From Bacteroidota bacterium (GTDB lineage Bacteria > Bacteroidota > Ignavibacteria > UBA10030 > UBA8401), in contig JBBAAO010000001.1 of the NCBI GenBank assembly GCA_041658205.1, positions 2,046,001-2,110,000 of the forward strand: 64,000 nt of DNA, given 5' to 3'. The position numbers and the translations under genes were made by a program. Under the pieces are notes generated by a model. The model ran no database searches. It was given only the letters and a program-made list of their open reading frames with translations, and was not told the DNA's origin. How positions within the stretch are numbered: the first letter of the stretch is position 1; the number at the start of each line of letters is the position of its first letter. Shown here piece after piece: positions 33,524-41,071 of the stretch.

Positions 33524-34332
33524 CGTACTTTTGCTTTCAGTTCTCCGTTTAGTCCGGAATATTCTTTTAATTCCGCATCGATGGAACCAATGACCACCTT
33601 CGTATTGACCTTCACCGGAATTTTTCGCTCGTCATCCGAAAGCCAGATTAATATTCGTCCTTCACTTTTGAACAATCCCCCTTCTTTCACCAGCGGTTCA
33701 ACAATAATGCAATTGAATGTGCCGGCATCCACTGTAATTTTTTGTTTGCCGAGATATTTAATGTCGAGAGGATTTGTTTTCCCTTTGAAAAAATTTTGCA
33801 GATGAACTCGTTGACCGATTTTGAAGTTCGTATAATCTATCGTTCTCGCATAATAAAAAGCGGACATAATATCATGCACGTAGATGGGGATATCAAAATC
33901 TCCTTCGTCTGTTTTCGCCTTTTGATTTTTCTGATCAAAGATCGCGGTATAATCCCGTTTGAACTTTCCTTCTTTGATATGCTGTTCAAATCGCCATGGA
34001 AATATTCCCGTAGAATCGAGATACGTTTCATAGCGGTCGCGTACTTCAAAAAAGAAATCAAATGTCGGCGTTGAACGGACAGTAAACTGGACTTTGTACG
34101 CACTGTTCCCCAGAACAGACTCCATTTGCGGAATGGACATTTCGGCATATCCGGCGGTGATGATGCCATAGTTTACATCAAACAATAATTTTTCGCCGAC
34201 CGTGAACGCTTTTTGATTGTCCGCTTTTTGTGAAAAACTAATAAGTGAAAAAAATAATGATGCTGCTATGACCTTTTTCAGAGAATGAAACAATAACCCA
34301 ATATATATTTTTTTAATATTATTTATTTTCAT
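33520..34332 (-). CDS. Exported DUF3108-domain protein
   Basis: About 270 residues from the ATG at 34332 (MKINNIKKIYIGLL), which I prefer because the N-terminus then becomes a signal peptide ending near SLISFSQ. The body is beta-rich: EKLLFDVNYGIITAGYAEMSI, YKVQFTVRSTPTFDFFFEVRDRYETYLD, then FDIPIYVHDIMSAFYYARTID and the Asp-rich ILIWLSDDERKIPV. These are the blocks of DUF3108, periplasmic proteins of unknown function in Gram-negatives, often near envelope genes. It overlaps the GT9 gene's end by 14 bp and the CPBP gene by 4 bp. A longer frame starting at 34392 has no signal peptide. Confidence 0.8.
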   Translation of the reverse strand: MKINNIKKIYIGLLFHSLKKVIAASLFFSLISFSQKADNQKAFTVGEKLLFDVNYGIITAGYAEMSIPQMESVLGNSAYKVQFTVRSTPTFDFFFEVRDRYETYLDSTGIFPWRFEQHIKEGKFKRDYTAIFDQKNQKAKTDEGDFDIPIYVHDIMSAFYYARTIDYTNFKIGQRVHLQNFFKGKTNPLDIKYLGKQKITVDAGTFNCIIVEPLVKEGGLFKSEGRILIWLSDDERKIPVKVNTKVVIGSIDAELKEYSGLNGELKAKVR

Positions 34333-35347
34333 GTAATAATTCTTTAATCCCGGTAATGACCTGATCGACACTGATCTGATCCATGCACACATTCGATCGG
34401 CACTGTCCCCCTTTGCATAAGTGACACTGTTCGTTATTCGCTGTGAAAACTCTCTTTTTTTCAGTATACGGTCCCCAGCGTTGAGGACTACATTGAATAA
34501 TCGGTGGATAAAAAGCGACGACCGGCGTTCCTACAATCGATGCAATGTGAAGCGGTCCCGTTGAATTTGAAACAAATACGCTCGCCGTACTAAACAATGC
34601 TCCTAATTCCTGAAGCGAAAACTTCCCAACATAATTAATTGGTTCACTGTTCATTTTGCTGACAAGCGATTGCACCAAATCCATTTCGTTCTTTCCACCA
34701 GTCAGTACAACTCTGAGCCCAAATTTTTGCTGAATCGCATCGCCTAATTGAGCAAATTTTTCAATACTCCAGTCTCTGGCAGAACCACCGCTCCCAGCAT
34801 GCAAAACGATAAAGTCTTTAATACCATCTGCCGCGATAATGCCGCTTACTTTTTTTTGAATGGCGTCTGAAATTGGAAATTCGAATTGCGGTGTAGTTGA
34901 GGATTCAATCCCCAGCATACCTAAAAGATTCAAATTATAATCTACTTCATGCCGCTTTGCATCTTTTCGATGCTCGTAATTTCGTTTGTTGAATAAGAAC
35001 GAATACCATCGATATCCCGTTCCCGCCCGCAACGGAATGCCGGACAAGAATGTAATCAACGCAAGATTAAAACGCGGGTATGGCAATAGAGCAATATCAA
35101 AACGCTTCACTTTCAGCAACGCAACATATTCTGAAATGCTTTTTGTTTCATCCCATAAGATCACTTCGTTCACACACGAATGGTTTTCAACAAGTTCTTT
35201 CGTGTAGGGACGAACCATAACGGAAATTGCTGCGTTGGGATATTTTTTTTTAAGAAGCGGAAGCATCGGAAGCGAAAGAACAACATCGCCTATACGATCC
35301 GTGCGCACGACAAGAATTTTCTTGACCGAATCACTGTGTGTGGACAT
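34319..35347 (-). CDS. Family 9 glycosyltransferase (heptosyltransferase-like) with C-terminal Cys motif
   Basis: A GT-B enzyme that adds a sugar, often heptose, to a lipopolysaccharide core or similar acceptor at the inner membrane. The 342 residues begin KILVVRTDRIGDVVLSLPML, the family N-terminal motif. The donor-binding half contains HAGSGGSARDWSIEKFAQL near residue 185 and SNSTGPLHIASIVGTPVVAFYPP near 260. The tail holds C308-x2-C311-x4-C316-x4-C321, ending NVCMDQISVDQV, possibly a metal or structural site. It overlaps the VanX-like gene by 1 bp. The lpx genes at 62-64 kb show that lipid A is made. Confidence 0.9.
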   Translation of the reverse strand: MSTHSDSVKKILVVRTDRIGDVVLSLPMLPLLKKKYPNAAISVMVRPYTKELVENHSCVNEVILWDETKSISEYVALLKVKRFDIALLPYPRFNLALITFLSGIPLRAGTGYRWYSFLFNKRNYEHRKDAKRHEVDYNLNLLGMLGIESSTTPQFEFPISDAIQKKVSGIIAADGIKDFIVLHAGSGGSARDWSIEKFAQLGDAIQQKFGLRVVLTGGKNEMDLVQSLVSKMNSEPINYVGKFSLQELGALFSTASVFVSNSTGPLHIASIVGTPVVAFYPPIIQCSPQRWGPYTEKKRVFTANNEQCHLCKGGQCRSNVCMDQISVDQVITGIKELLHENK

Positions 35348-35958
35348 CAGAGTGGTTCATCCATAATATCAAATTGCTCCCAGCCGTGAAAATCATAATG
35401 CCACCATTCACTCTTAATTGGTAAAAATCCATGCCGGGTCATGACATCTTTTAACAGAGCGCGGTTTTGTAATGCAGATTCGGAAATATTCAAAAAATCG
35501 TGCGATGCTTTTTCTGTAAAATCATCATATCCGGTAGGCATTTCCAATTCACTGCCGAGAGAATCGACGATCGTCAAATCCACTGCTGCACCGCGATTAT
35601 GTTTTGATCCTTTTTTGGGATTGGCGACGAAATCTTCGTTGGGAACAACTTCCCACAGTTTCCATTGTATGGATAAAGGACGATATCCGTCATAAATTTT
35701 TAGGCCGAGATTTTTTGATTTCAGTTCCCGCTGGACGGATGCGAGACTTTCCGCCGCTTCTCGCCTCAACTTCGCTTTTGCTGCAGGATACAACACTCTC
35801 TTGGTAAAATTATTATCCGTTGCATACCGAATATCAAGAACAAAAGATGAATCTATCGAGAGAAGATCAACAATTTCGAGACGGGGATTTTTTATCGGTT
35901 CGGTTGATCCACAACTGATGCACACGAATGATATCCAAACACAAAGTGATTGTTTCAT
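35347..35958 (-). CDS. D-Ala-D-Ala dipeptidase, VanX/DdpX-like lipoprotein
   Basis: A 203-residue zinc peptidase of family M15D. Residues 1 to about 16 form a lipoprotein signal with a VCISC lipobox, so it is likely anchored in the envelope. The zinc motif SKHNRGAAVDLT near residue 117 supplies His and Asp, and SEWWHYDF near 184 supplies Glu and the third ligand His. IYDGYRPLSIQW near 88 is the substrate-side block. Chromosomal homologues recycle or salvage D-Ala-D-Ala and do not by themselves give vancomycin resistance; no vanHA genes are nearby. It overlaps the GT9 gene by 1 bp. Confidence 0.9.
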   Translation of the reverse strand: MKQSLCVWISFVCISCGSTEPIKNPRLEIVDLLSIDSSFVLDIRYATDNNFTKRVLYPAAKAKLRREAAESLASVQRELKSKNLGLKIYDGYRPLSIQWKLWEVVPNEDFVANPKKGSKHNRGAAVDLTIVDSLGSELEMPTGYDDFTEKASHDFLNISESALQNRALLKDVMTRHGFLPIKSEWWHYDFHGWEQFDIMDEPL

Positions 35959-35963
35959 AGATT

Positions 35964-37133
35964 TTAGGAAACAAACACTTTCGCTACATCAATGATCATT
36001 GAAGGTTGGTTCCAAAGCGCTGTGCGGAATATTCCACCCAGTGTCCGTTTTTCGACCGGAAGTTTTAAAGCACTATCACAAATGTTATTGTATTTCGCGT
36101 CATTCAACGATCCGATGGCGTTTCGGATATTATAGAACACATCATGTCTCCACCCGAGGCGCTTATTCCATCGTTTATCATATTCAAGAAGGTGTTTCAC
36201 TTCACCGTTCAGAATCGATTCAGCAGCGACCTGTCCGCCTATCATTCCACCGATCATTCCAGAAATGATACCGCCACCGGAAACCGGATTGACCTGATGC
36301 GCGGCATCTCCAACAAGAAGAACATTATCTTTTACGATCACAGGATTCGTCTTTGCGCACGGCACACCTCCTGCAATATGGGTCAGCATAGCAGCTTGGG
36401 GATATTTTCGTTCGACGAATTCATGCAAAAATTTTATTGCAGATTTTTTCTTTGCCGCTTCAACTGAGAGACCAAGTCCAACATTTGCCGTATCTTTTCC
36501 TTTCGGAAATACCCAGAGGTATCCACCGGGAGAAACATTGTCACCGAAATAAAAATCAAGCACATCTTCTTCCACTTCAATCCCCGAGAGAGTCATCTGA
36601 GCGCAGCTTTCCATATCTCTGATGTGACATGTCGTATCAATACCTGCCCATTTCCCCACACGCGATTCAACTCCATCCGCAGCGATAACAATCTTTGCAC
36701 GAATATCCATTTTTTGATCTTTGATCAGTGTCTTGACGCCGACAATTTTTCCGTCTTCACGAAGCAGATCGTAAACATATGCTTTCGTGATTACTTCCAC
36801 CCCTTCATTCGCCGCTAACTTTGCCAGTTCATAATCAAAAATTCGTCGCTCAAGAACATAACCCGCACCGTCAAGTTTTGGAACAACACTGTTTCCATTC
36901 GGTGCAACCAATCGAAATTTTGTCACTGTCGAAGCGATCCATTTCGAATCCGGTTTGATAAATTGCGAAACCCCTTCATGGCTCACAGCTTCGCCGCACC
37001 GTACCGGATAACCAACATCACGATCTTTTTCCAGCATCAATACTTTTGCTCCGCCTGCTGCCGCATACCGAGCAGCGGTTGAACCTGCCGGACCCGCACC
37101 AACAACAATAATATCGTAATCAAATTTTATCAT
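35964..37133 (-). CDS. Geranylgeranyl reductase family FAD enzyme
   Basis: A 389-residue flavoenzyme of the family that saturates geranylgeranyl chains of archaeal lipids, chlorophyll or quinones. The FAD motif is IIVVGAGPAGSTAA near residues 8-21. C46 in YPVRCGEAVS and the motif P-x-x-Y-x-W-x-F-P (PGGYLWVFP, 202-210) are characteristic of geranylgeranyl reductases. The distal FAD motif is LVGDAAHQVNPVSGGGI near residue 270. It overlaps a ferredoxin gene by 4 bp. That pairing parallels Methanosarcina acetivorans, where a ferredoxin supports full chain reduction. Substrate in this bacterium is unknown; menaquinone side chains or ether lipids are candidates. Confidence 0.9.
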   Translation of the reverse strand: MIKFDYDIIVVGAGPAGSTAARYAAAGGAKVLMLEKDRDVGYPVRCGEAVSHEGVSQFIKPDSKWIASTVTKFRLVAPNGNSVVPKLDGAGYVLERRIFDYELAKLAANEGVEVITKAYVYDLLREDGKIVGVKTLIKDQKMDIRAKIVIAADGVESRVGKWAGIDTTCHIRDMESCAQMTLSGIEVEEDVLDFYFGDNVSPGGYLWVFPKGKDTANVGLGLSVEAAKKKSAIKFLHEFVERKYPQAAMLTHIAGGVPCAKTNPVIVKDNVLLVGDAAHQVNPVSGGGIISGMIGGMIGGQVAAESILNGEVKHLLEYDKRWNKRLGWRHDVFYNIRNAIGSLNDAKYNNICDSALKLPVEKRTLGGIFRTALWNQPSMIIDVAKVFVS

Positions 37134-37384
37134 GAAAAAGCCACCGCATCATTAATCATTTGTGGAGTCTGCTTGGGAAGTTGTCCAACGCCATCGCGAT
37201 GAAATTCTATTACTTCCCAAGGACATGCCCACACACATTTTCGGCAATTGGTGCAGCGATCTTCGATGATTGCAATTTTCGATTCCATCAATTCGATCGC
37301 ATCTTCCGGACAAACACCCACACAGCAACCACAGTAATCGCACTTACCCGGTACAATATGGATCATTAAATGAGTCTGAGGCAT
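37130..37384 (-). CDS. 2[4Fe-4S] ferredoxin
   Basis: An 84-residue ferredoxin with two C-x2-C-x2-C-x3-C-P clusters: CDYCGCCVGVCPEDA near residue 16 and CTNCRKCVWACPWEV near residue 45. This is the bacterial and archaeal dicluster form. Its stop overlaps the geranylgeranyl reductase start by 4 bp, so the two are almost certainly translated together and the ferredoxin is its likely electron donor. The start is the ATG at 37384; the FKBP gene ends at the same base. I see no hydrogenase or other redox operon nearby. Confidence 0.93.
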   Translation of the reverse strand: MPQTHLMIHIVPGKCDYCGCCVGVCPEDAIELMESKIAIIEDRCTNCRKCVWACPWEVIEFHRDGVGQLPKQTPQMINDAVAFS

Positions 37385-37788
37385 TATTGAATTCCTAATA
37401 ATTCTACTTCAAATATCAGCGTTGCATTCGGAGGAATCACTCCCCCGGCTCCCTGTCTTCCATAACCAAGTTCCGGAGGAATAGTGAATCTGCTCTTTCC
37501 ACCCAATTTCATTGTGGAAACACCGTCATCCCATCCTTGAATAACTTGTCCGACACCAAATTGATATTTAAACGGTTGACCTCTATCTACCGAGCTGTCA
37601 AATTTTGTGCTGTCCGTCAGCCAACCTGTATAATGAACAGTCACCATTTGACCTTCTTTTGGTGATGTCCCTTTTCCTTCAGTAATTACTTCAACGTTAA
37701 CGCCTGATTTTGTCATAAAAATTTTTCTTCCGCAGGATGAAATAAGAAGGGTAAGTAAAAGAGTAAAAAATATGAGACTTTTTTGCAT
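37384..37788 (-). CDS. FKBP-type peptidyl-prolyl isomerase lipoprotein
   Basis: A 134-residue FKBP domain with a lipoprotein signal (LIFFTLLLTLLISSC, Cys at about 19). Classical FKBP blocks follow: VTVHYTGWLTDSTKFDSS near 49, VIQGWDDGVSTMKLGGKS near 83, PELGYGRQGAGGVIPPNATL near 106 and FEVELLGI at the end. It accelerates proline isomerisation of exported proteins on the periplasmic side. The gene abuts the ferredoxin start and has about 150 bp upstream, where the HU gene ends at a terminator, so it likely begins its own transcription unit with ferredoxin and reductase downstream. Confidence 0.94.
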   Translation of the reverse strand: MQKSLIFFTLLLTLLISSCGRKIFMTKSGVNVEVITEGKGTSPKEGQMVTVHYTGWLTDSTKFDSSVDRGQPFKYQFGVGQVIQGWDDGVSTMKLGGKSRFTIPPELGYGRQGAGGVIPPNATLIFEVELLGIQ

Positions 37789-37887
37789 TTCACACCCAAA
37801 TTAAATTCAAAATAACGAAAAGAATTCCGACTTCCAAAATTTTTCGCGGAAATTCACGTTTGATTCATTCGAATGAGATAAAATAAA

Positions 37888-37914
37888 AACTCCATTCAGA
37901 ATCTGAATGGAGTT
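37888..37914 (-). terminator. Rho-independent terminator after HU gene
   Basis: AACTCCATTCAG at 37888-37899 and CTGAATGGAGTT at 37903-37914 form a perfect 12-bp stem with a 3-nt loop. On the minus strand GTTTTTATTTTA follows, a good U-tract. It is 25 bp past the HU stop. Confidence 0.9.
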
Positions 37915-37938
37915 AAAAAAACTCTATAATCCTATATA

Positions 37939-38226
37939 TTACTTTTTACCAAGGATTGCATCTTTTGCTGCTTTTGCAACTTTAAATTTCACGACTTTCT
38001 TTGCAGGAATTTGAATTGTTTCGCCTGTTGCCGGATTACGGCCAATACGAGCTTTGCGATCTACAAGAACTAATTTTCCAATACCAGGAATTGTGAATTG
38101 GTTTGCTGCCTCTTTGTATGCTAATGTTGACAATTCTTCAAAAAATTCTGTTACTGCTTTCTTTTTCATTCCAAATTTATCTGCAAAATGGCTCGCGATT
38201 TGCGATTTTGACATTGCTTTTCCCAT
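37939..38226 (-). CDS. hup: HU/IHF-family nucleoid protein
   Basis: A 95-residue DNA-bending protein. The HU fold is seen in MSKSQIASHFADKFGMKKKAV, then IPGIGKLVLVDRKARIGRNPATGE with the Pro arm GRNPATGETIQIPAKKVV, ending KFKVAKAAKDAI. The start is the ATG at 38226 with AAAGGAG at ribosome-binding distance, giving MGKAMSKSQ; the inner MSKSQ start lacks such a site. A consensus promoter lies about 65-90 bp upstream and a perfect terminator follows, so it is a monocistronic, probably highly expressed gene. HU or IHF type cannot be told apart. Confidence 0.94.
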   Translation of the reverse strand: MGKAMSKSQIASHFADKFGMKKKAVTEFFEELSTLAYKEAANQFTIPGIGKLVLVDRKARIGRNPATGETIQIPAKKVVKFKVAKAAKDAILGKK

Positions 38227-38289
38227 ATGAACTCCTTTATTAGTGAATTGGAAATGTTGTTTAGTGTAACCCTCTAATGAACTGGTGTA

Positions 38290-38318
38290 AATATATAGTT
38301 TTCATTATGGAGTGTCAA
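38290..38318 (-). promoter_or_regulatory. Sigma-70-type promoter for HU gene
   Basis: On the minus strand TTGACA (38318-38313), a 17-bp spacer and TATATT (38295-38290) form a near-perfect housekeeping promoter. Transcription would start near 38284, giving a leader of about 60 nt before the HU ATG at 38226. Confidence 0.82.
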
Positions 38319-38403
38319 TACTCATTCAAAAAAATCTTATTTTATTGGGGTTTTTCGATGCACGTCAAAAAGTAGGCCAAAACATTGAGGATTTTGAAAT
38401 GAG

Positions 38404-38441
38404 AAATAATGTGGCGAAATTTTGCAAATTTCGAATTATTT
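38404..38441. repeat. Two-tier hairpin-forming sequence
   Basis: AAATAAT at 38404-38410 pairs with ATTATTT at 38435-38441, and inside it CGAAATTT at 38415-38422 pairs with AAATTTCG at 38426-38433 around a 3-nt loop. The composite stem is 15 bp with a small bulge. No T-run follows, and no gene function is evident. Confidence 0.45.
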
Positions 38442-38465
38442 TTCCAGAAATGTGATTTAGATACA

Positions 38466-38516
38466 AGGCGCAAAAAGAGAAAATACTGAAAAAAAATATT
38501 TTTACATTCTGCGCCT
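38466..38516. repeat. 7-bp inverted repeat flanking AT-rich core
   Basis: AGGCGCA at 38466-38472 is reverse complementary to TGCGCCT at 38510-38516; the 37-bp interior is almost all A/T. It lies just past the stop of the membrane-protein gene, so it may form part of a terminator for it. Confidence 0.35.
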
Positions 38517-38536
38517 AAAAACAGGATTTTTTCGAT

Positions 38537-38893
38537 TTAGAAGATAAATGCAACAATTGCAGTTACCATTGCAGACAAGAGAACGATGACGATTAATGAA
38601 GGATTTGGAGTTTCGTTTTTGGCAATTTTTTTCCGGAAGACTGTTGCAATCACTGCAACATCAATTGCAAGCAACATTTTAATGCCAATTTTCATGTGAT
38701 TAACATCAGGCATCAAAAGAAAAAACAAAGCAAAACCTGTCAATAATTGTGTGTGTGCAGAAGACATGAGAAGCAATGATAATTTTTTTCTTACACCATC
38801 AACAATATTTTTATTTATCCATATGTAAAATGCGATGGTAATGATTAAAATCATTCCCAAAACGTGAAGTGTGTAGAGAGTTGTGTGTAGCAT
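38537..38893 (-). CDS. Small four-helix membrane protein, unrecognised
   Basis: A 118-residue protein made almost entirely of hydrophobic helices: roughly residues 5-27 (TLHVLGMILIITIAFYIWI), 35-60 (LSLLLMSS, then LTGFALFFLLM), 65-85 (IGIKMLLAIDVAVIATVF) and 98-118 (LIVIVLLSAMVTAIVAFIF). No charged catalytic motif is seen. The His of LHVLG and the His between helices could be metal or haem ligands, but this is a guess. AAAGG sits before the ATG at 38893. It is divergent from the unknown plus-strand gene across a 75-bp gap. It does not resemble any family I know. Confidence 0.7.
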   Translation of the reverse strand: MLHTTLYTLHVLGMILIITIAFYIWINKNIVDGVRKKLSLLLMSSAHTQLLTGFALFFLLMPDVNHMKIGIKMLLAIDVAVIATVFRKKIAKNETPNPSLIVIVLLSAMVTAIVAFIF

Positions 38894-38968
38894 TTTTAAC
38901 CTTTCAAAATGATGTATTGATTACAAGGGAATTTAACGATAATTTGTTTGAAACCTACGACAAAACTT

Positions 38969-40036
38969 ATGTTTGAACAAGAGCTAGAGAATATCCAGAA
39001 AATAACAGTCAATAATACGATTGGAAATACTGATTCAATTGCATTAAAAACTATTTTAGAATCTAACATTCCTGCCAATATTAAAAGTTTCTTTCGGGGT
39101 GAGGTGGAATGGCTATTATACAAGGAAAAACAGACAGAACACCGCTCATCAAAATTCAATTATCAACAGGATGATGTCAGGCTTTTACTGGAGCAAATGG
39201 ATATTTTGCTCACGTACCATTATTCTTTTCCCCGCGAAGAATTTCTTAAAACGCTTGATAAATGCGTACATTTTCTTTTCAATTATCTCTGTCGTCCACA
39301 ATGGACATTGGAGAGTTATTTATTTGAAGAAAAAAATGGATTGAGTCTGAAAGAACTATCACTGAAGTTCCGTTTTTGCGCTGATTATCCTTATTACTGG
39401 TCTATTTTAGAAAAACATCTTATCGGCAAAAAAAGAACGGATATTGATAGAGATGAAGCAGTACGATTGTTACGAAGGATTGATGCTGAAATTGTCAACA
39501 CTCATTCCGCAGATGATATGGCAAAAATGACTGTACCCTTATTTGAGTTTATTGGATTTGTCCATCAAAACTCATTAAATGGCGGACGTGGCGACCTCCC
39601 GACACGGGCATTAATCTATTTCTTTGAAGATAAAAAACTCAATGCCGTTTCACAGCATCTGCTGAAACTTCGTGAACAGGGTAAACAATCTCTGCTTTAT
39701 GACGAATTGATCGAAGCATTAAAAGATTCGTTCACTCAAAAGAGTTTTTCCATAGCTGATGAAGTTTCCCAAGTCCGTCAGCCTCAGCGAAAAAATTTCA
39801 TTTCTCTTCCTATAACCGACAAAGATAAAGTTTCCATCATTAAATCCTTGTTTGGTGATGATGAATCGAAGTATATTGTAACAATGGAAAAGATCCTTTC
39901 ATCCGCAACATGGGATGATGCCGGGCTGTCGCTCGATCACTATTTTACAATGAACGATGTCGACCCGTTTTCCCGCGATGCGATCATTCTGACGAATGCC
40001 CTTCAATCATACTTCATAAACCGAGAATCACAATAA
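38969..40036 (+). CDS. Unrecognised soluble protein upstream of obg
   Basis: About 355 residues from the ATG at 38969; a TTG at 38948 would add seven. No signal peptide or membrane helix is present. The sequence is helical and moderately charged, with aromatic clusters such as YHYSFPREEF, HFLFNYLCRPQWTLE and FRFCADYPYYWSIL. A central GGRGDLPTRALIYFFEDKK segment may be a loop. A Gln/Lys-rich joint (RQPQRKNF near residue 280) precedes a C-terminal part with LPITDKDKVSIIKSLFGDDE and TWDDAGLSLDHYFTMNDVD. I do not recognise a family. It leads the obg-ruvB-glycosylase group, separated from obg by a 45-bp gap with a perfect palindrome, so transcription may or may not continue. Confidence 0.75.
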   Translation: MFEQELENIQKITVNNTIGNTDSIALKTILESNIPANIKSFFRGEVEWLLYKEKQTEHRSSKFNYQQDDVRLLLEQMDILLTYHYSFPREEFLKTLDKCVHFLFNYLCRPQWTLESYLFEEKNGLSLKELSLKFRFCADYPYYWSILEKHLIGKKRTDIDRDEAVRLLRRIDAEIVNTHSADDMAKMTVPLFEFIGFVHQNSLNGGRGDLPTRALIYFFEDKKLNAVSQHLLKLREQGKQSLLYDELIEALKDSFTQKSFSIADEVSQVRQPQRKNFISLPITDKDKVSIIKSLFGDDESKYIVTMEKILSSATWDDAGLSLDHYFTMNDVDPFSRDAIILTNALQSYFINRESQ

Positions 40037-40046
40037 GAAAGAAGCG

Positions 40047-40066
40047 GATCGGAGCATGCTCCGATC
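40047..40066. repeat. Perfect 20-bp palindrome before obg
   Basis: GATCGGAGCATGCTCCGATC is its own reverse complement with no spacer. It occupies the 45-bp gap between the unknown gene's stop and the obg ATG at 40082. It could be a hairpin that attenuates readthrough, a repetitive intergenic unit, or a dimeric protein site. GATC occurs at both ends. Confidence 0.6.
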
Positions 40067-40081
40067 ACAATAGATATTTAT

Positions 40082-41071
40082 ATGTTTATAGACTCAGCAA
40101 AGATCTACGTTAAATCAGGCAAAGGGGGCGACGGTATCATCCACTGGCGCCGAGAAAAATTCATCCCCAAAGGGGGTCCGGATGGAGGCAATGGAGGTGT
40201 CGGAGGCGATGTGATTATCCGAGCTGACAAAAACATCAATACACTTCTCGACTTTCGATATCATAAAAAATTTGTTGCCAAAAATGGAAATGTGGGTGAA
40301 GGTTCAAATAAAGAAGGACGTTCAGCAGAACCAATCGTTGTAAAAATCCCGGTTGGTACGTTAATCCGTAATGCGGAAACCGGTGAGCTGATCGTGGACA
40401 TAACCGAAGATGGCGAAGAATTTGTGATTGCAAAAGGAGGAAGAGGCGGAAAAGGAAACTGGGTGTTCCGCTCCCCTACAAACCAAGCTCCGCGTGTTTG
40501 CACTCCGGGTGATCCGGGTGAAGAATATCATCTTGAACTAGAGATGAAACTCCTCGCTGATATCGGCCTTGTCGGATTTCCGAATGCGGGAAAATCCACG
40601 TTGATTTCAACGATCTCCGCTGCAAAGCCAAAGATTGCTGATTACCCTTTTACAACACTTGTCCCAAATTTGGGAATGGTTTATTTTCAAGAGGGCAAAA
40701 GTTTTGTTGTTGCCGATATTCCGGGATTGATTGAAGGCGCCCATGAAGGGAAAGGATTGGGAATTCAATTCTTAAAACATATTGAGCGGACAAAAGCATT
40801 GCTCTATTTAATCGATTGCACAAGCGAAGATATTAAGCATGACTATAAAGTGCTAACACATGAATTAAAAGCATTTAGCAAAGACCTTCCCAAGAAGAAA
40901 AGTATCATAGCCATTACGAAGTTGGATATTGCAGATGATGAATTACGGAAAGAATTAAAGAAATTAAAATTTCCAAAAAGTGTTACTGTTCATTTTATCT
41001 CCGCTGCAACCAATGATGGGATCTCTGACCTTGTTGAAGCAATGTGGAAATTAGTCTTAAAAGGAAGATGA
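40082..41071 (+). CDS. obgE: GTPase Obg/CgtA
   Basis: Obg is an essential GTPase of 50S ribosome assembly and stress control. The 329 residues contain the glycine-rich Obg domain (about 1-157, FIDSAKIYVKSGKGGDG, GGPDGGNGGVGGDV) and the G domain. G1 is GFPNAGKST near 167, then the switch region DYPFTTLVPNLG, G3 DIPGLIEGAHEGKGLG near 213, and G4 TKLD near 284. The variable C-terminal OCT domain is absent, as is common in this phylum. The ATG at 40082 lacks a visible ribosome-binding site. The ruvB start overlaps its stop by 4 bp (ATGA). Confidence 0.96.
   Translation: MFIDSAKIYVKSGKGGDGIIHWRREKFIPKGGPDGGNGGVGGDVIIRADKNINTLLDFRYHKKFVAKNGNVGEGSNKEGRSAEPIVVKIPVGTLIRNAETGELIVDITEDGEEFVIAKGGRGGKGNWVFRSPTNQAPRVCTPGDPGEEYHLELEMKLLADIGLVGFPNAGKSTLISTISAAKPKIADYPFTTLVPNLGMVYFQEGKSFVVADIPGLIEGAHEGKGLGIQFLKHIERTKALLYLIDCTSEDIKHDYKVLTHELKAFSKDLPKKKSIIAITKLDIADDELRKELKKLKFPKSVTVHFISAATNDGISDLVEAMWKLVLKGR

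Larger units (their letters stand above)
38227..38536. other. Intergenic region holding HU promoter and hairpins, 310 bp
   Basis: No coding region is supported. From the HU side it has the 5' leader (about 60 nt), the promoter at 38290-38318, then an AT-rich segment with two nested inverted repeats, listed separately. The last part borders the stop of the small membrane protein gene. Confidence 0.6.
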
